A DNA stretch of 64,000 nt, from NCBI GenBank assembly GCA_963734815.1, contig CAVTIH010000001.1, positions 868,001 through 932,000 of the forward strand, in the 5' to 3' direction. The translations under genes were made by a program, and so were the position numbers. Origin of the DNA: Palsa-744 sp963734815. GTDB taxonomy: Bacteria > Actinomycetota > Thermoleophilia > Solirubrobacterales > Solirubrobacteraceae. Below are positions 1 to 7,957 of this stretch, one piece after another. The notes beneath the pieces were generated by a model. That model was not told the origin of the DNA and made no database searches. It worked only from the letters and a program-made list of their open reading frames with translations. Each line of letters starts with the position of its first letter. Positions within the stretch are counted from its first letter, which is position 1.

Positions 1-68
1 TCCACCAGCCCCGCGCGCAGCGGTTGCCAGCGCTCGCGCTCGGGCTGCGGGAGCGCAGGGGCGCTCAC
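1..68 (-). CDS. jetC: Wadjet type III JetC, SMC-like ATPase (N-terminal fragment, runs off the left edge)
   Basis: Only about 22 codons lie in the window. I chose the GTG at 66-68 because it reads VSAPALPQPERERWQPLRAG, and the RWxPxRAGL motif is how TIGR02680-family SMC-like ATPases begin. An AAAGGA ribosome binding site lies 6 nt upstream. It follows jetB on the same strand after a gap of about 43 nt, the order expected for the operon. In the family this is the MukB-like ATPase that extrudes DNA loops so that plasmids can be cleaved by JetD, which would lie beyond the edge. An in-frame alternative was not seen; an ATG at 73-75 is in another frame. Confidence 0.75.
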   Translation of the reverse strand, partial: MSAPALPQPERERWQPLRAGLV

Positions 69-111
69 CGGGCATCCTTTGGTTGCCTCGACCGCCACTG
101 GGAGAGAGCCC

Positions 112-1329
112 TCACGCCTGGAGCTCCAGCTGCGCGAGCTCCCCGGCGATCGTCGGGGCGGCGAGCGCGTAGCGGGCGAGTGCAGGCAGCGGCCTGACGC
201 CGTCCGGCCCACGCCGTATGAGCGCCAGCGCCGCGAGCCGCTCGAGCGCCGTGTCGACGAGCGCGACCTCGGCGCCGGGCTCGTGTGCGCTGCGACGCCA
301 ATACGCCCGGTGCTCCTTCGCGAGACGTCGTACGAGCTCGTGCAGATCGGCCTCTGGGATCGAAGGCGAGGACCCCCGCGCAAGGTGTTCGGCCAGCAGC
401 AGCGTGAGGTGGCCGTCGGTGCCCGTGTCTGGCATTCTCACATCCGTCAGATCATCGTCTGGATCGACCATCGCGATCCCCTCGGCGCGCACCTCGGCCA
501 CGAGCCCCGTCAGCTCAGAGATGCGCCGCGTGAGCGCGGCCCGCTGACCGGTCAGGTAGGCGGCCTGCGCGGGGTCGAGCGCGTCGTTGTAGAGAACGGG
601 ATCGTCGAGCAGGCGCCGCGTGAGGTGATGGCGCAGCGCGCGGTTGCGCAGCTCCTCGGTTTCTGGCAGCGGGTCGGCGGCAAGCTGGGCGAGCCGCTCG
701 GCAAAGTCCTGAGCGGTGATCGTCGAGGGCCCACGTGGCGCGGCGAGTACCACCGCGAGCACGCGTCGCTGCACGTCGTAGAGCGCGTCGCCGGTGTCGC
801 GCACGAACGCCTCCTCCTCGCCGGCCACGCGGGCAAGGACTCCGAGCTCGAGCAGCAGCCGCACGACCGCCACGAGATCCGCGCGCTCCTCGCGTCCCTC
901 GAGGCTGAACGCGACACCCGCCTGTGCGAGGCGCTCGTCGGTGGCTGCCAGGATCACGCCTTCGGCAAGGCGCCCGAGAGTGATCTGCGCATCGGAGCGC
1001 TCCAGCACCGACAGGGCGAGGCATGTGAGCGCGTAGCGCCGGCGGCTGAATGGCAAGTGCGAGCGTGCCTCGCGCGCAGGGTGGGTCGGATCGTCGATCG
1101 TGGGGGCGAGCTTGACCAGTCTCGCGACCTCGCTGTCGACGATCAGCCGCCAGCCCGTGTTCGCGTCGAACCACGAGCGCAGCTCGCCGGCGTGACGCCG
1201 GACGAGGCGGAAGTCCTCCGCCTCGGCACCGCCGGCGCGCAGCAGCGGCCGGCGCAGCAGCGCGCGGGCTGCCCGTCGCAGCTCCGCCGACCGAGCATGC
1301 TCGAGTGCGCTCTCGAGCGCGTGGCTCAC
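112..1329 (-). CDS. jetB: Wadjet type III JetB (DUF2398, TIGR02678 family)
   Basis: This 405-residue protein starts at a GTG (1327-1329) that overlaps the jetA stop codon as GTGA, so the two are translationally coupled. The protein resembles the TIGR02678/DUF2398 family: an N-terminal helical region, FRLVRRHAGELRSWF near residue 30, the LPFSRRRYALTCLALSVLE segment, and a long wHTH-rich middle. In Wadjet complexes the JetB (MukE-like) subunit joins the kleisin JetA to the JetC ATPase and helps recognise closed circular DNA. A longer in-frame extension upstream is only the antisense-like reading of jetA in another frame and was discarded. Length is normal for the family. Function is inferred from family and operon order. 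Confidence 0.85.
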   Translation of the reverse strand: MSHALESALEHARSAELRRAARALLRRPLLRAGGAEAEDFRLVRRHAGELRSWFDANTGWRLIVDSEVARLVKLAPTIDDPTHPAREARSHLPFSRRRYALTCLALSVLERSDAQITLGRLAEGVILAATDERLAQAGVAFSLEGREERADLVAVVRLLLELGVLARVAGEEEAFVRDTGDALYDVQRRVLAVVLAAPRGPSTITAQDFAERLAQLAADPLPETEELRNRALRHHLTRRLLDDPVLYNDALDPAQAAYLTGQRAALTRRISELTGLVAEVRAEGIAMVDPDDDLTDVRMPDTGTDGHLTLLLAEHLARGSSPSIPEADLHELVRRLAKEHRAYWRRSAHEPGAEVALVDTALERLAALALIRRGPDGVRPLPALARYALAAPTIAGELAQLELQA

Positions 1330-2909
1330 GCCAGGACCGTCACTGCGCCGTTCAGACGGGGAGCGAGGTCGGCGATCTCGACCACGTGATCGGGCCCGCG
1401 GAAGACGCCGGCGGGCGTGTGGATCTCGACCAGTGCGGCGTCTGCAAGCGCGTGCAACCGGATGTGGAGGGTGCCGTCGGTGGTCGTGGTGGCGACCTCG
1501 AGCTGGCCGGGGCGCCGCGCGGCGAGGGCGTCGCCCAGCAGCGCGAGGAACAGGCCGAAGGCATCGCGGTCGAGCTCGCCCAGCTCGCCGAGATTGGTAG
1601 GCCGGCCCGTGGCGAGGCGGGCTCGCGCGGCGGCTGTCTGCTCGGCCTGTCGGGCGGCGAGCTCCGCCAGCAGACGGCGGGCGTCCGCGCGATCGGCGAT
1701 GCGGTTGGGGTGGCCGCGGCGCTCGTAGCTGCCGGTGCGCCGCAGCCGTGGGCTGATGTGCAGGGGCGGCGCCTGCCCCCAGGACGTGGACGCCGGCACG
1801 GGCTGCTGCTCGCGCGCGCGGAGCGTCTCGTCGTCGAGGACGAGGTGCCGCGACCCGTACACGCCGAACGCGCTGCGCCACAGCCGGTGCAGGGCGGCCT
1901 CGTCGGGTGCCTCGGCGAACCACAGCGCGAGCGCACGGAAGTCGGCCGAGCGGTCGGAGCGTCCGGAGCGACGCTCGTTGAGCGTCGCCACCACCGCCAG
2001 CAGATCGGGGATCGCCTGGCGCGCGCGGCTGCGTAGTAGCTTGGCCTGGCTCGGGTGGCCAGATTCCGAGACGAACCACTGCCGCAGACCCCGCCAGCGC
2101 TCCTCCCAGGCCGCCAGGCTGGCGAGATAGGCGGCCTCGCGGGGGTCCTCGCCGTCGATCTCGTGCTCGGAGCCGCCCGGTGCGGCGTCCTCGGCGTCGC
2201 GGCGTGCGGCGATGCCCAGCAGACGCGACACCTCGGCGTCCTCGAGCTCGCCGAGCAGCCCGGAGATCTCCCCGCCCACGGTGACGAGGTCCTTGATGAA
2301 GCGCTCGAGGTAGTCGACGAGGTGGTCCTTGTAGGCGCGAAAGGCGTTCACGTCGGCGTCGTAGAGGTCGATCGTGCGCTGCAGCGATCCCATGAACGCC
2401 TGGGCGTTGTCGGCGAGGTCGGTGAAGCGGGCGACGAGGTCGCGCAGCAGCAGCCCCACACGCCCGGGGTCGGGTTGAGCTTGGATGGCGAGCTCGCACA
2501 GCGCCCGCAGTTGGGTCGCGATGTCCGCCAGCGCGACGGCCTGCAGCGCGCCGCGCCGCCCGAGCTGCTCGTCGTAGACGGTGAGTGCCCGCTCCGCGGC
2601 CTCGCCCGGACGGGTCAGTTGATAGAGAAAGCGGGCGCGATGGAAGTCCTCGACGGTCGTGACCCGGCTCGTGTCGGGGTCGGCGCGCAGGTTGCCCCAC
2701 TCCACCAGCTGCCCGAGCGTGTCGGCGAGGGCCTCCACAGGTACCTGCCCATCCGGCTCGGAACGGGCGAGGGCCTCGTGGAGGTCTTCGGCACGCAGAT
2801 GCACCACGAAGCGGCGCTTCGCGGCGACGAACTCTCCCATCACCCGCCTGTACAGCACCACGTTTGGTGCTGCGAGATGGGCGAACGGTTTAAATCCGGG
2901 CGGTTCCAC
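1326..2909 (-). CDS. jetA: Wadjet type III JetA (DUF2397, TIGR02677 family)
   Basis: This 527-residue protein starts at GTG 2909. The N-terminus contains FKPFAHLAAPNVVLYRRVMG, a hallmark of the TIGR02677/DUF2397 family, followed by wHTH-like and helical segments (YKDHLVDYLERFIKDL near residue 193). A C-terminal segment repeats LxLHALADAALVEI-type strands. JetA is the kleisin-like (MukF-like) subunit of the SMC-type anti-plasmid complex. It is first in a jetA-jetB-jetC operon, with GTGA overlap to jetB. The start codon is separated from the divergent XRE gene at 3080 by about 170 nt that must hold both promoters. The type III assignment rests on the DUF2397/DUF2398/TIGR02680 combination; jetD is not visible here. 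Confidence 0.87.
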   Translation of the reverse strand: MEPPGFKPFAHLAAPNVVLYRRVMGEFVAAKRRFVVHLRAEDLHEALARSEPDGQVPVEALADTLGQLVEWGNLRADPDTSRVTTVEDFHRARFLYQLTRPGEAAERALTVYDEQLGRRGALQAVALADIATQLRALCELAIQAQPDPGRVGLLLRDLVARFTDLADNAQAFMGSLQRTIDLYDADVNAFRAYKDHLVDYLERFIKDLVTVGGEISGLLGELEDAEVSRLLGIAARRDAEDAAPGGSEHEIDGEDPREAAYLASLAAWEERWRGLRQWFVSESGHPSQAKLLRSRARQAIPDLLAVVATLNERRSGRSDRSADFRALALWFAEAPDEAALHRLWRSAFGVYGSRHLVLDDETLRAREQQPVPASTSWGQAPPLHISPRLRRTGSYERRGHPNRIADRADARRLLAELAARQAEQTAAARARLATGRPTNLGELGELDRDAFGLFLALLGDALAARRPGQLEVATTTTDGTLHIRLHALADAALVEIHTPAGVFRGPDHVVEIADLAPRLNGAVTVLA

Positions 2910-3066
2910 GCTCGGGCACGTTAGTCCCCGCAGGGGACCGATGAGCTTGTGGCGGATCGAGCGGTTGCGGGTGACGGCTGACGTACTTGGAGAAGGGGTG
3001 ATATGTCCTGAGTTTCGTGGTGTCGGTGGTCTGGAAGGGACTGGTCAGCGGGGTCTACCCAGCCTG

Positions 3067-3081
3067 ATACCGTAGTGGTAT
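3067..3081 (+). promoter_or_regulatory. Leaderless -10 box embedded in a dyad at the start of the XRE/NTase operon
   Basis: ATACC-gtagt-GGTAT is a perfect 5+5 inverted repeat that ends inside the ATG of the gene at 3080. The TACCGT at 3068-3073 lies exactly 6 nt before that ATG and is preceded by TGA (extended -10 look). Transcription would start at the ATG. The dyad is well placed for autorepression by the XRE protein it precedes; that is inference. Confidence 0.5.
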
Positions 3082-3850
3082 GAATGGTGGAGATTTGATT
3101 CTGATGGCTCGCCGCCGAGCGCAGTTGACTCAGCGCGAGTTGGCCGGGCGACTCGGGTGCCGTCAGGCGACGATTGCGCGCTGGGAGCGCGGTGATCGCC
3201 TGCCCTCGTACGAGGATGCGCAGAGCGCGGTCGCGGCGTGCGAGCTGCAACTCGACGTCCACCTTGTGACGGAAGATCGCTCCTGGTGGCCGCAGGTCGC
3301 AATTCAGCTCGGTGATGATCCGGTGGCGCGAGTACGCCGGCTGACAGCAGGGGGTCCAGACGCGGTAGCGGTCCTCGAGGCGCTCGCCGACACCGCAGCG
3401 TCTGCGATCGTGATCGGTGAGCTTGCGGGTGCGCTTCATGGCTGGCCGCTTGTGCTGGGCGGTACGGTCGAGGTGTGCGCGAGGATGCACACGATGGATG
3501 CCACGCTCGAGCGTCTGGGGGCTCGAGAGGGCACCAGGGACGCCTATGAGCTGTCAACCGGCGGGCAGCTGATCGTGACCGATGTTCCGCCGGGCACGGC
3601 GGGCTTCGGCGATCTGGCACGCGGAGCCGAGGAGGTTGTCATCGACGCTGGCTCTGTGCAGGTCGCTGGGCTGCTCGATCTTCTGCGGATCGCCGACGCC
3701 TCTGGTGATCTGGATGCGGCTCGTCGCGCACTGGCCTACCGCGCTGTGCTCGACGTGCAGCGCATACGGCGCCAGAAGCGAGCGGCCGACGCTCGCAGTG
3801 ATGAGGAGAGGATCGCCGCGTGGCTGAGTCGCCAGACGCCGGTGCGATAG
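3080..3850 (+). CDS. XRE-family HTH protein fused to a degenerate nucleotidyltransferase-like domain
   Basis: Residues 1-60 form an XRE helix-turn-helix (LTQRELAGRLGCRQATIARW). Residues about 95-230 look like a nucleotidyltransferase fold. VIGELAGALHGWPLVLGGT aligns with the LIGGAAIQSHG segment of the downstream protein, but the acidic pair is replaced by EVC, so it is probably inactive. A conserved helix with LLDLLRIADASGDLDAARR follows, as in AbiEii-type proteins. The gene is 256 residues, leaderless (TACCGT 6 nt upstream), and overlaps the next gene by 31 bp. The likely role is a DNA-binding antitoxin or regulator for the adjacent nucleotidyltransferase, in a defence island beside Wadjet. 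The function is inferred; only the HTH is certain. Confidence 0.7.
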   Translation: MNGGDLILMARRRAQLTQRELAGRLGCRQATIARWERGDRLPSYEDAQSAVAACELQLDVHLVTEDRSWWPQVAIQLGDDPVARVRRLTAGGPDAVAVLEALADTAASAIVIGELAGALHGWPLVLGGTVEVCARMHTMDATLERLGAREGTRDAYELSTGGQLIVTDVPPGTAGFGDLARGAEEVVIDAGSVQVAGLLDLLRIADASGDLDAARRALAYRAVLDVQRIRRQKRAADARSDEERIAAWLSRQTPVR

Positions 3851-4350
3851 ATCCCGAGCGTGAGGCGCTGCTCGGGATGCTCGCGCGTCATCGCGTGGCG
3901 TTCGTGCTGATCGGCGGCGCGGCGATCCAGTCTCACGGCCACCGCTACGACACCTTGGATATCGACCTGGCCCCGGACGCCGAGCCGGACAATCTGGCCA
4001 GGCTTGCCGCTGCGCTCAACCAACTCGACTGCCGCCTGGTCACCGATCCGGCCGATGTTGAGAGCTGGGTGACGCTTCCGTCCGACTACTTCAACGCACG
4101 CAGTCTACTCGCCGCCAGCGTATGGAACCTCGCCACACGCCACGGGCAACTCGACCTGACGTTCGCACCCAGCGGTTTCCCGGGTGGTTACCGCGAGCTC
4201 GCACCGCGCGCACGCCGGCGACGGGTGACGGGGACGACGATCGTTGTATCCGTCGCGGCGCTCGATGACGTCCACGAGTCCAAGCGCCAAGCCGATCGGC
4301 CAAAGGATCGCGAGTATCTTCGGCAGGCCACGTCACACCAGTCCACGTGA
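3820..4350 (+). CDS. Nucleotidyltransferase-fold protein, candidate toxin of a two-gene system
   Basis: This 176-residue protein starts at GTG 3820 inside the end of the preceding gene, so translation is probably coupled. Near residues 28-50 it has LIGGAAIQSHG followed by TLDIDL, the classical GG...DxD active site of small nucleotidyltransferases (AbiEii and MNT-type families). A C-terminal VAALDDVHESKRQADRPKD stretch matches the DL..SK..R.KD motif of such proteins. It would transfer nucleotides to a protein or tRNA target, but the substrate is unknown. The pairing with an HTH/pseudo-NTase partner and the neighbouring Wadjet genes argue for toxin-antitoxin or phage-defence work. Catalytic identity is well supported; the biological role is inference. 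Confidence 0.7.
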   Translation: MAESPDAGAIDPEREALLGMLARHRVAFVLIGGAAIQSHGHRYDTLDIDLAPDAEPDNLARLAAALNQLDCRLVTDPADVESWVTLPSDYFNARSLLAASVWNLATRHGQLDLTFAPSGFPGGYRELAPRARRRRVTGTTIVVSVAALDDVHESKRQADRPKDREYLRQATSHQST

Positions 4351-4594
4351 GGATGGCGTTATCAGGCCACTGGCGGCGGAACAATCCGCGGAACCATTGA
4401 GCGAACTCAGCCGCAATCAGCACCAACAGACCACAGCAAACACCAGCTCTGTGGCCTGAGCGGCACCCAGCCCCTGCTGTGGTCCACTGTCGCCTGAGTC
4501 GGTCATGTTCGCTGTACCGGGACGTGGGACGCGGTCGCGTAACATCGAGGGTCTTCCCGGCCACTTCCCCCATGACAGCGACCAGGGAGTGAAG

Positions 4595-5179
4595 ATGGCC
4601 AAATGCAATGAGCAGCGGTTTGAGGGGCTGTACAAGGAGCATTTCGACCGCATCGCCGCCTACCTGCTGTCCCGGGCAGACCGGGCGCAGGCGGAGGATG
4701 CGCTCGCGCGGACCTTCGAGATCGCCTGGCGCCGCATCGCCGATGTGCCTGACGATCCGCTGCCGTGGCTCATTGGTGTCGCACGTAGAGTGCTCGCCGA
4801 TCTGCGGCGAGGACAGGGCCGCCAGAGCGCGCTGATCGAGCGTATCGCGGCGACGATTGGGGAAGCGGAAGATGACCGTGCCGAGACTTTGGCCGGCCGC
4901 CACCGCGTCCTTGCCGCGCTCGATCGTCTCACCGACCCCCAGCGGGAGGTTCTACTGCTCATCGTGTGGGACGAGCTGAGTCAGCGAGAGGCCGCGGCTG
5001 TATTGGGCTGCTCCCGAGGAGCCGTGGCACTGCGGCTCCATCGAGCCCGAACGCGCCTGCGGGCAGCGTTGGCCGAAGCGACTTCTGAAGGCGAGGCGGC
5101 TATCCGATTGCCCACCGACCCCTCCCAATCCAAATCCCATAGCCCGTCCAGCCCCCCCTTGATCGAGGAGCCAACATGA
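4595..5179 (+). CDS. ECF-type RNA polymerase sigma factor
   Basis: The 194-residue product starts at ATG 4595, preceded by the purine-rich GGAGTGAAG. Region 2 spans residues about 5-70 (FEGLYKEHFDRIAAYLL and a W-rich DPLPWLIGVARRVLAD). Region 4 spans about 108-160, with LTDPQREVLLLIVWDELSQ and the HTH LGCSRGAVALRLHRAR. It lacks any C-terminal extra domain, so it is a minimal sigma-70 family group IV factor. It overlaps the following membrane protein gene by 4 bp (ATGA), the standard arrangement of an ECF factor with its regulator. An earlier in-frame start at 4505 exists but its added residues are not sigma-like. The regulon is unknown. Confidence 0.9.
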   Translation: MAKCNEQRFEGLYKEHFDRIAAYLLSRADRAQAEDALARTFEIAWRRIADVPDDPLPWLIGVARRVLADLRRGQGRQSALIERIAATIGEAEDDRAETLAGRHRVLAALDRLTDPQREVLLLIVWDELSQREAAAVLGCSRGAVALRLHRARTRLRAALAEATSEGEAAIRLPTDPSQSKSHSPSSPPLIEEPT

Positions 5180-6093
5180 ACAGTCACACCGTCAAACTCT
5201 TGCGTGAGCTGCGACCCGGCGATGCCGAGCGAGTCGATGAGCTGTTTCCGGCCGGGCGGCGGATCGAGTTGCTCGAAGCGATCATGAGTGGCAGCCCCGG
5301 GGCGCAGGCGGAAGGTCGGCGAGGAGGCAGCCGTTGGCGACTCGTGGGCATCGGCAGCGCTCGCCTACGGCGTCCTGTAGTGCTCTCCGTCCTTGGAGCT
5401 GCCGTTGCGGGGACCATTGCCGCGGCGGTTCTGAGTACAACCTCCGCCGTGAGTCCAGTGCCCGCGGAGGCCGTGGCTTTCCGCACTGCCGCGAGTGGCG
5501 ACATCATCGCTACTGTGACCAATCCCTTTGCGGCTCAGGCGCAGCTCGACGCGGCCTTCGCCGAGCAGGGTCTCGAGATCACGGTGAACCTCATTCCTGT
5601 GTCGCCGAGCATCGTCGGCACCGTGCTCTACGTCGGGGAATCCGGGGTTGGCGATCAGATCAAACCCCTTCAGGGCGGACACTGCCTGATGGGCGGCGGA
5701 GGGTGTCCGATCGGCATCGAGGTCCCCAGGGGCTTCACCGGGGAAGGGAGCATCACCCTGGGGCGCTCGGCCAAGCTCGGGGAACACTACGAAAGCTCCG
5801 CGAGCATTTTCGCCCCCGGTGAACCGCTGCATTGCAGTGGGCTGCTCGGCGCGAGGGTAGACACGGCACTGCCAGTGCTGGCGGCGGACAACCTCACGGT
5901 GGTCCAGTGGCGCGAAGACGTACCGGACCCGTCGGGCCTCAGCAGTCACTCGGTGACAGACACCCAGGCGCCTGTTCAGAACTACATACAGGACGCCGAA
6001 CTGATTGAACCGGGAAAGGTGAGGGTCACAACCGCAAGCACTCCCTGGTCTGACGACCCCGGTGCTGGGTCCGGGTTCAACAAGGGCTGCTGA
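5176..6093 (+). CDS. Membrane-anchored protein coupled to the ECF sigma factor (anti-sigma-like)
   Basis: This 305-residue protein starts at an ATG overlapping the sigma factor stop. Residues 1-65 are a cytoplasmic, Arg-rich segment (LLRELRPGDAERVDELFPAG), residues about 67-88 are one transmembrane helix, and the remaining ~215 residues are extracytoplasmic, with paired cysteines near the HCLMGGGGCPIG segment. The topology and coupling are those of an ECF-associated sensor or anti-sigma factor, but no zinc-binding anti-sigma motif (HxxxCxxC) is visible. It may belong to the CU044_5270-like actinobacterial families found next to ECF factors. The proposed role, holding the sigma factor at the membrane, rests on context only. 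Confidence 0.6.
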   Translation: MNSHTVKLLRELRPGDAERVDELFPAGRRIELLEAIMSGSPGAQAEGRRGGSRWRLVGIGSARLRRPVVLSVLGAAVAGTIAAAVLSTTSAVSPVPAEAVAFRTAASGDIIATVTNPFAAQAQLDAAFAEQGLEITVNLIPVSPSIVGTVLYVGESGVGDQIKPLQGGHCLMGGGGCPIGIEVPRGFTGEGSITLGRSAKLGEHYESSASIFAPGEPLHCSGLLGARVDTALPVLAADNLTVVQWREDVPDPSGLSSHSVTDTQAPVQNYIQDAELIEPGKVRVTTASTPWSDDPGAGSGFNKGC

Positions 6094-6155
6094 GAACGTA
6101 GATGCCGGCGGGGTCGGAGAGCCGGGACCCGGTCTCATCGCATACGCTCTGTCCC

Positions 6156-6611
6156 ATGAGACGCTCTGCCCTCCTCGCGGCCCTTGCGCTGGCAGCACTG
6201 CCGGCGACCGCCAGGGCTTCCTCGCATGCGGTCAACTTCCAGACGAAGGCCGCGGATGTGGGGTGCGGCATCGCCGCCTCGGTTCCCGGGACGGAGCTCG
6301 ACCCCGGCACGGGCGCTCCGCTCAATGGCGACTACCCGGGCCTGCAGTGCTCGGCGGTCGGCATTCCCAAACCCAAGCACGGCATCGGCGACCCGTTCGT
6401 GCAGCTCGGGCGGGGGCACGCCGGTCGCGCCCGGCTCGTGGACGAGAGTCAGGACGACCTGATCTCAGCCGCAAGCCCGGTGACGCTCGCCCCGGGCTCG
6501 ACCTGGAAGCGCTACGGCATCACGTGCACTCTGAGCGCGTCCTCGGTTCGCTGCACGAACGGAACGGGCCACGGTTTCAAGATCTCCACCGGCCACCTCA
6601 CGTTGTTCTGA
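6156..6611 (+). CDS. Small secreted protein, DUF6636-like
   Basis: The ATG at 6156 gives 151 residues with a clean signal peptide (RR, an Ala/Leu-rich core, cleavage near ARA-SS). It has a TACGCT -10 box exactly 7 nt upstream, indicating a leaderless transcript. The mature part has FQTKAADVGC near its start and ends with CTNGTGHGFKIS, a pattern resembling DUF6636 exported proteins, which carry paired cysteines and a C-terminal CxNxxGHGF motif. It overlaps the next small secreted protein gene by 1 bp. The function is unknown. A longer reading from 6102 adds residues before the signal peptide and was not used. Confidence 0.6.
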   Translation: MRRSALLAALALAALPATARASSHAVNFQTKAADVGCGIAASVPGTELDPGTGAPLNGDYPGLQCSAVGIPKPKHGIGDPFVQLGRGHAGRARLVDESQDDLISAASPVTLAPGSTWKRYGITCTLSASSVRCTNGTGHGFKISTGHLTLF

Positions 6612-6937
6612 TGAGGAGCGTGCTGATCGCGCTCCTGGCCACCGGTGCGCTGCTTGTCGCTTCGCCCGCAACCGCCTCGGCGGCCACTGCTTGCGGGAGC
6701 GTGAGCTACACGTTCCCGGGCACCCGCGGTCAGGGCCACGCAGCGCTGAACAACCTCACCGCCTCCGGCGTTTCGTGCTCGACCGCCCGCGCTGTAGCCA
6801 AGGCGTTCCTCGCCGGCCACAAGTCCCCCAAGGGCTGGCATGCGATGTCGAAGACGGTCGTGAGCCATGGCAACACGCTTGGTGAGGAGATCTTCACACG
6901 CGGCTCCGCACGCATCGTCGGCGACGTCGCCAATTGA
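6611..6937 (+). CDS. Small secreted protein of unknown function
   Basis: The ATG at 6611 overlaps the preceding stop (TGATG), giving 108 residues. Residues 1-25 form a signal peptide (ALLATGALLVASPATASAA). The mature ~83 residues contain two cysteines and a GTRGQGHAALNNLTASGVSC segment, typical of small actinobacterial exported proteins in which one disulfide holds a compact fold. It is translationally coupled to the DUF6636-like gene, so the two are probably exported together. I do not recognise a catalytic motif. The reading frame also opens upstream, but that extension is antisense-like noise. Confidence 0.6.
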   Translation: MRSVLIALLATGALLVASPATASAATACGSVSYTFPGTRGQGHAALNNLTASGVSCSTARAVAKAFLAGHKSPKGWHAMSKTVVSHGNTLGEEIFTRGSARIVGDVAN

Positions 6938-6940
6938 CGC

Positions 6941-7861
6941 TCAGGCGACGGGCGGTGGCGTCCCGTCAACGCTGGCGGGGAGCGCCGGGTCCCACTCGCA
7001 TACCAAACACGCATGGCGAAACGCCGAGCGCGCGAAGTCAAGCGCCTCGGCGTGCGGGTTGGGGCTGGAGCGCAGCGCGTCGCAGTCGAGGATGTACTCG
7101 CCGAGCGTCTCCTCCCAGCGTGCGGTCGCGGGCGAGAGCACCGCGGAGGCGAATCCCTCCGGTGCCGGGTGCGCGTAGGCGTAGAAGGCCGCTTTGGCGT
7201 AACGCGCATCGCCCGGCCACCAGCCGACGGCGACCTCCTGGGCGTTCATCGCGTTGCGCATGATGAAATCCTCCGACGGGGGGTCGGCGGGCAGGCCGGA
7301 GAAGAGGTTGACCGCGAGGTCGAAGGACCCCCACCATGCGTTGACCGGCGTCGAGCGTCCGCGGTAGGGCGCGCGGAACGCGGCGAGCACCAGCGCGGCG
7401 TGGGTGGCGGCGGCGAAGTAGGAGGCGACCTGCGCGGGGTCATAGCTGCGGTGTTCGTCGTCCTCGTCGAGCGGCACACTCCACGCCACCTCCTGTGGGG
7501 TGGGCTCGATCCTGACGTCACCCCCCAGCTCGCCTACTGCCTGCAGCACCTCGCGTGTGACCTCGCCCACCGGCCGGTGCGGGGTGAGCGGGACGCGTCG
7601 CACACCACCTCCGGTGTGCTCGACGAGCGCCTCGTGCGTTCGCAGGTCGAGCACCACCACCAGCGCCCCCGAGCCGTCGGACGCCGGCAGCGGAGCGGTC
7701 TCCCAGCCGCGTGCGCTCAAACGCAGAGCCGCGTGCTGGAGCTGTGGCTCGGGTGGGGCGAGCGCCACCGCCAGCTTGCCCAGAACCTGGGTGTGCGCAT
7801 GCAGCGTGTCGCAGGTCGCGCTCCACTCCTCGTAGGAAACCGTCGACCATCCGTACGACAT
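6941..7861 (-). CDS. DUF5996 family protein
   Basis: This 306-residue cytoplasmic protein has the features of the DUF5996 family: W-rich N-terminus (YGWSTVSYEEWSATCDTLHAH), LAPPEPQLQHAALRLSARGW, the FSGLPADPPSEDFIMRNAM region and a C-terminal GWWPGD then FYAYAHPAPEGF segment. The family function is not known. The ATG at 7861 is preceded by TACCGT (7868-7873) with a 6-nt spacer, hence leaderless, and by three 15-bp direct repeats further upstream. It converges on the small secreted gene ending at 6937, with only 3 nt between, so transcription termination must occur inside one of the genes or not at all. Confidence 0.8.
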   Translation of the reverse strand: MSYGWSTVSYEEWSATCDTLHAHTQVLGKLAVALAPPEPQLQHAALRLSARGWETAPLPASDGSGALVVVLDLRTHEALVEHTGGGVRRVPLTPHRPVGEVTREVLQAVGELGGDVRIEPTPQEVAWSVPLDEDDEHRSYDPAQVASYFAAATHAALVLAAFRAPYRGRSTPVNAWWGSFDLAVNLFSGLPADPPSEDFIMRNAMNAQEVAVGWWPGDARYAKAAFYAYAHPAPEGFASAVLSPATARWEETLGEYILDCDALRSSPNPHAEALDFARSAFRHACLVCEWDPALPASVDGTPPPVA

Positions 7862-7880
7862 CGCCGTACGGTATCAACCG

Positions 7881-7925
7881 GCCGAGCGCCGGAGGGCCGA
7901 GCGCCGGAGGGCCGAGCGCCGGAGC
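7881..7925. repeat. Three 15-bp direct repeats upstream of the DUF5996 gene
   Basis: The unit GCCGAGCGCCGGAGG occurs three times head to tail (7881-7895, 7896-7910, 7911-7925; the last ends in C). The array begins 5 nt upstream of the extended -10 box (7868-7876) of the minus-strand DUF5996 gene. That places it across the -35 position and further upstream, where tandem activator or repressor sites often sit. Confidence 0.7.
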
Positions 7926-7957
7926 TGATCGCGGCGGGCGCCCGCGAGAGCACCCGC

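Noticed and set aside
79..1389. Plus-strand 436-residue frame opposite jetB
   Set aside because: High-GC mirror frame with no family-like motifs; jetB on the other strand is clear.
112..2700. 862-residue minus-strand reading frame
   Set aside because: Only its last 405 codons are jetB. The rest is the antisense-like out-of-frame reading of jetA, which is itself strongly recognisable.
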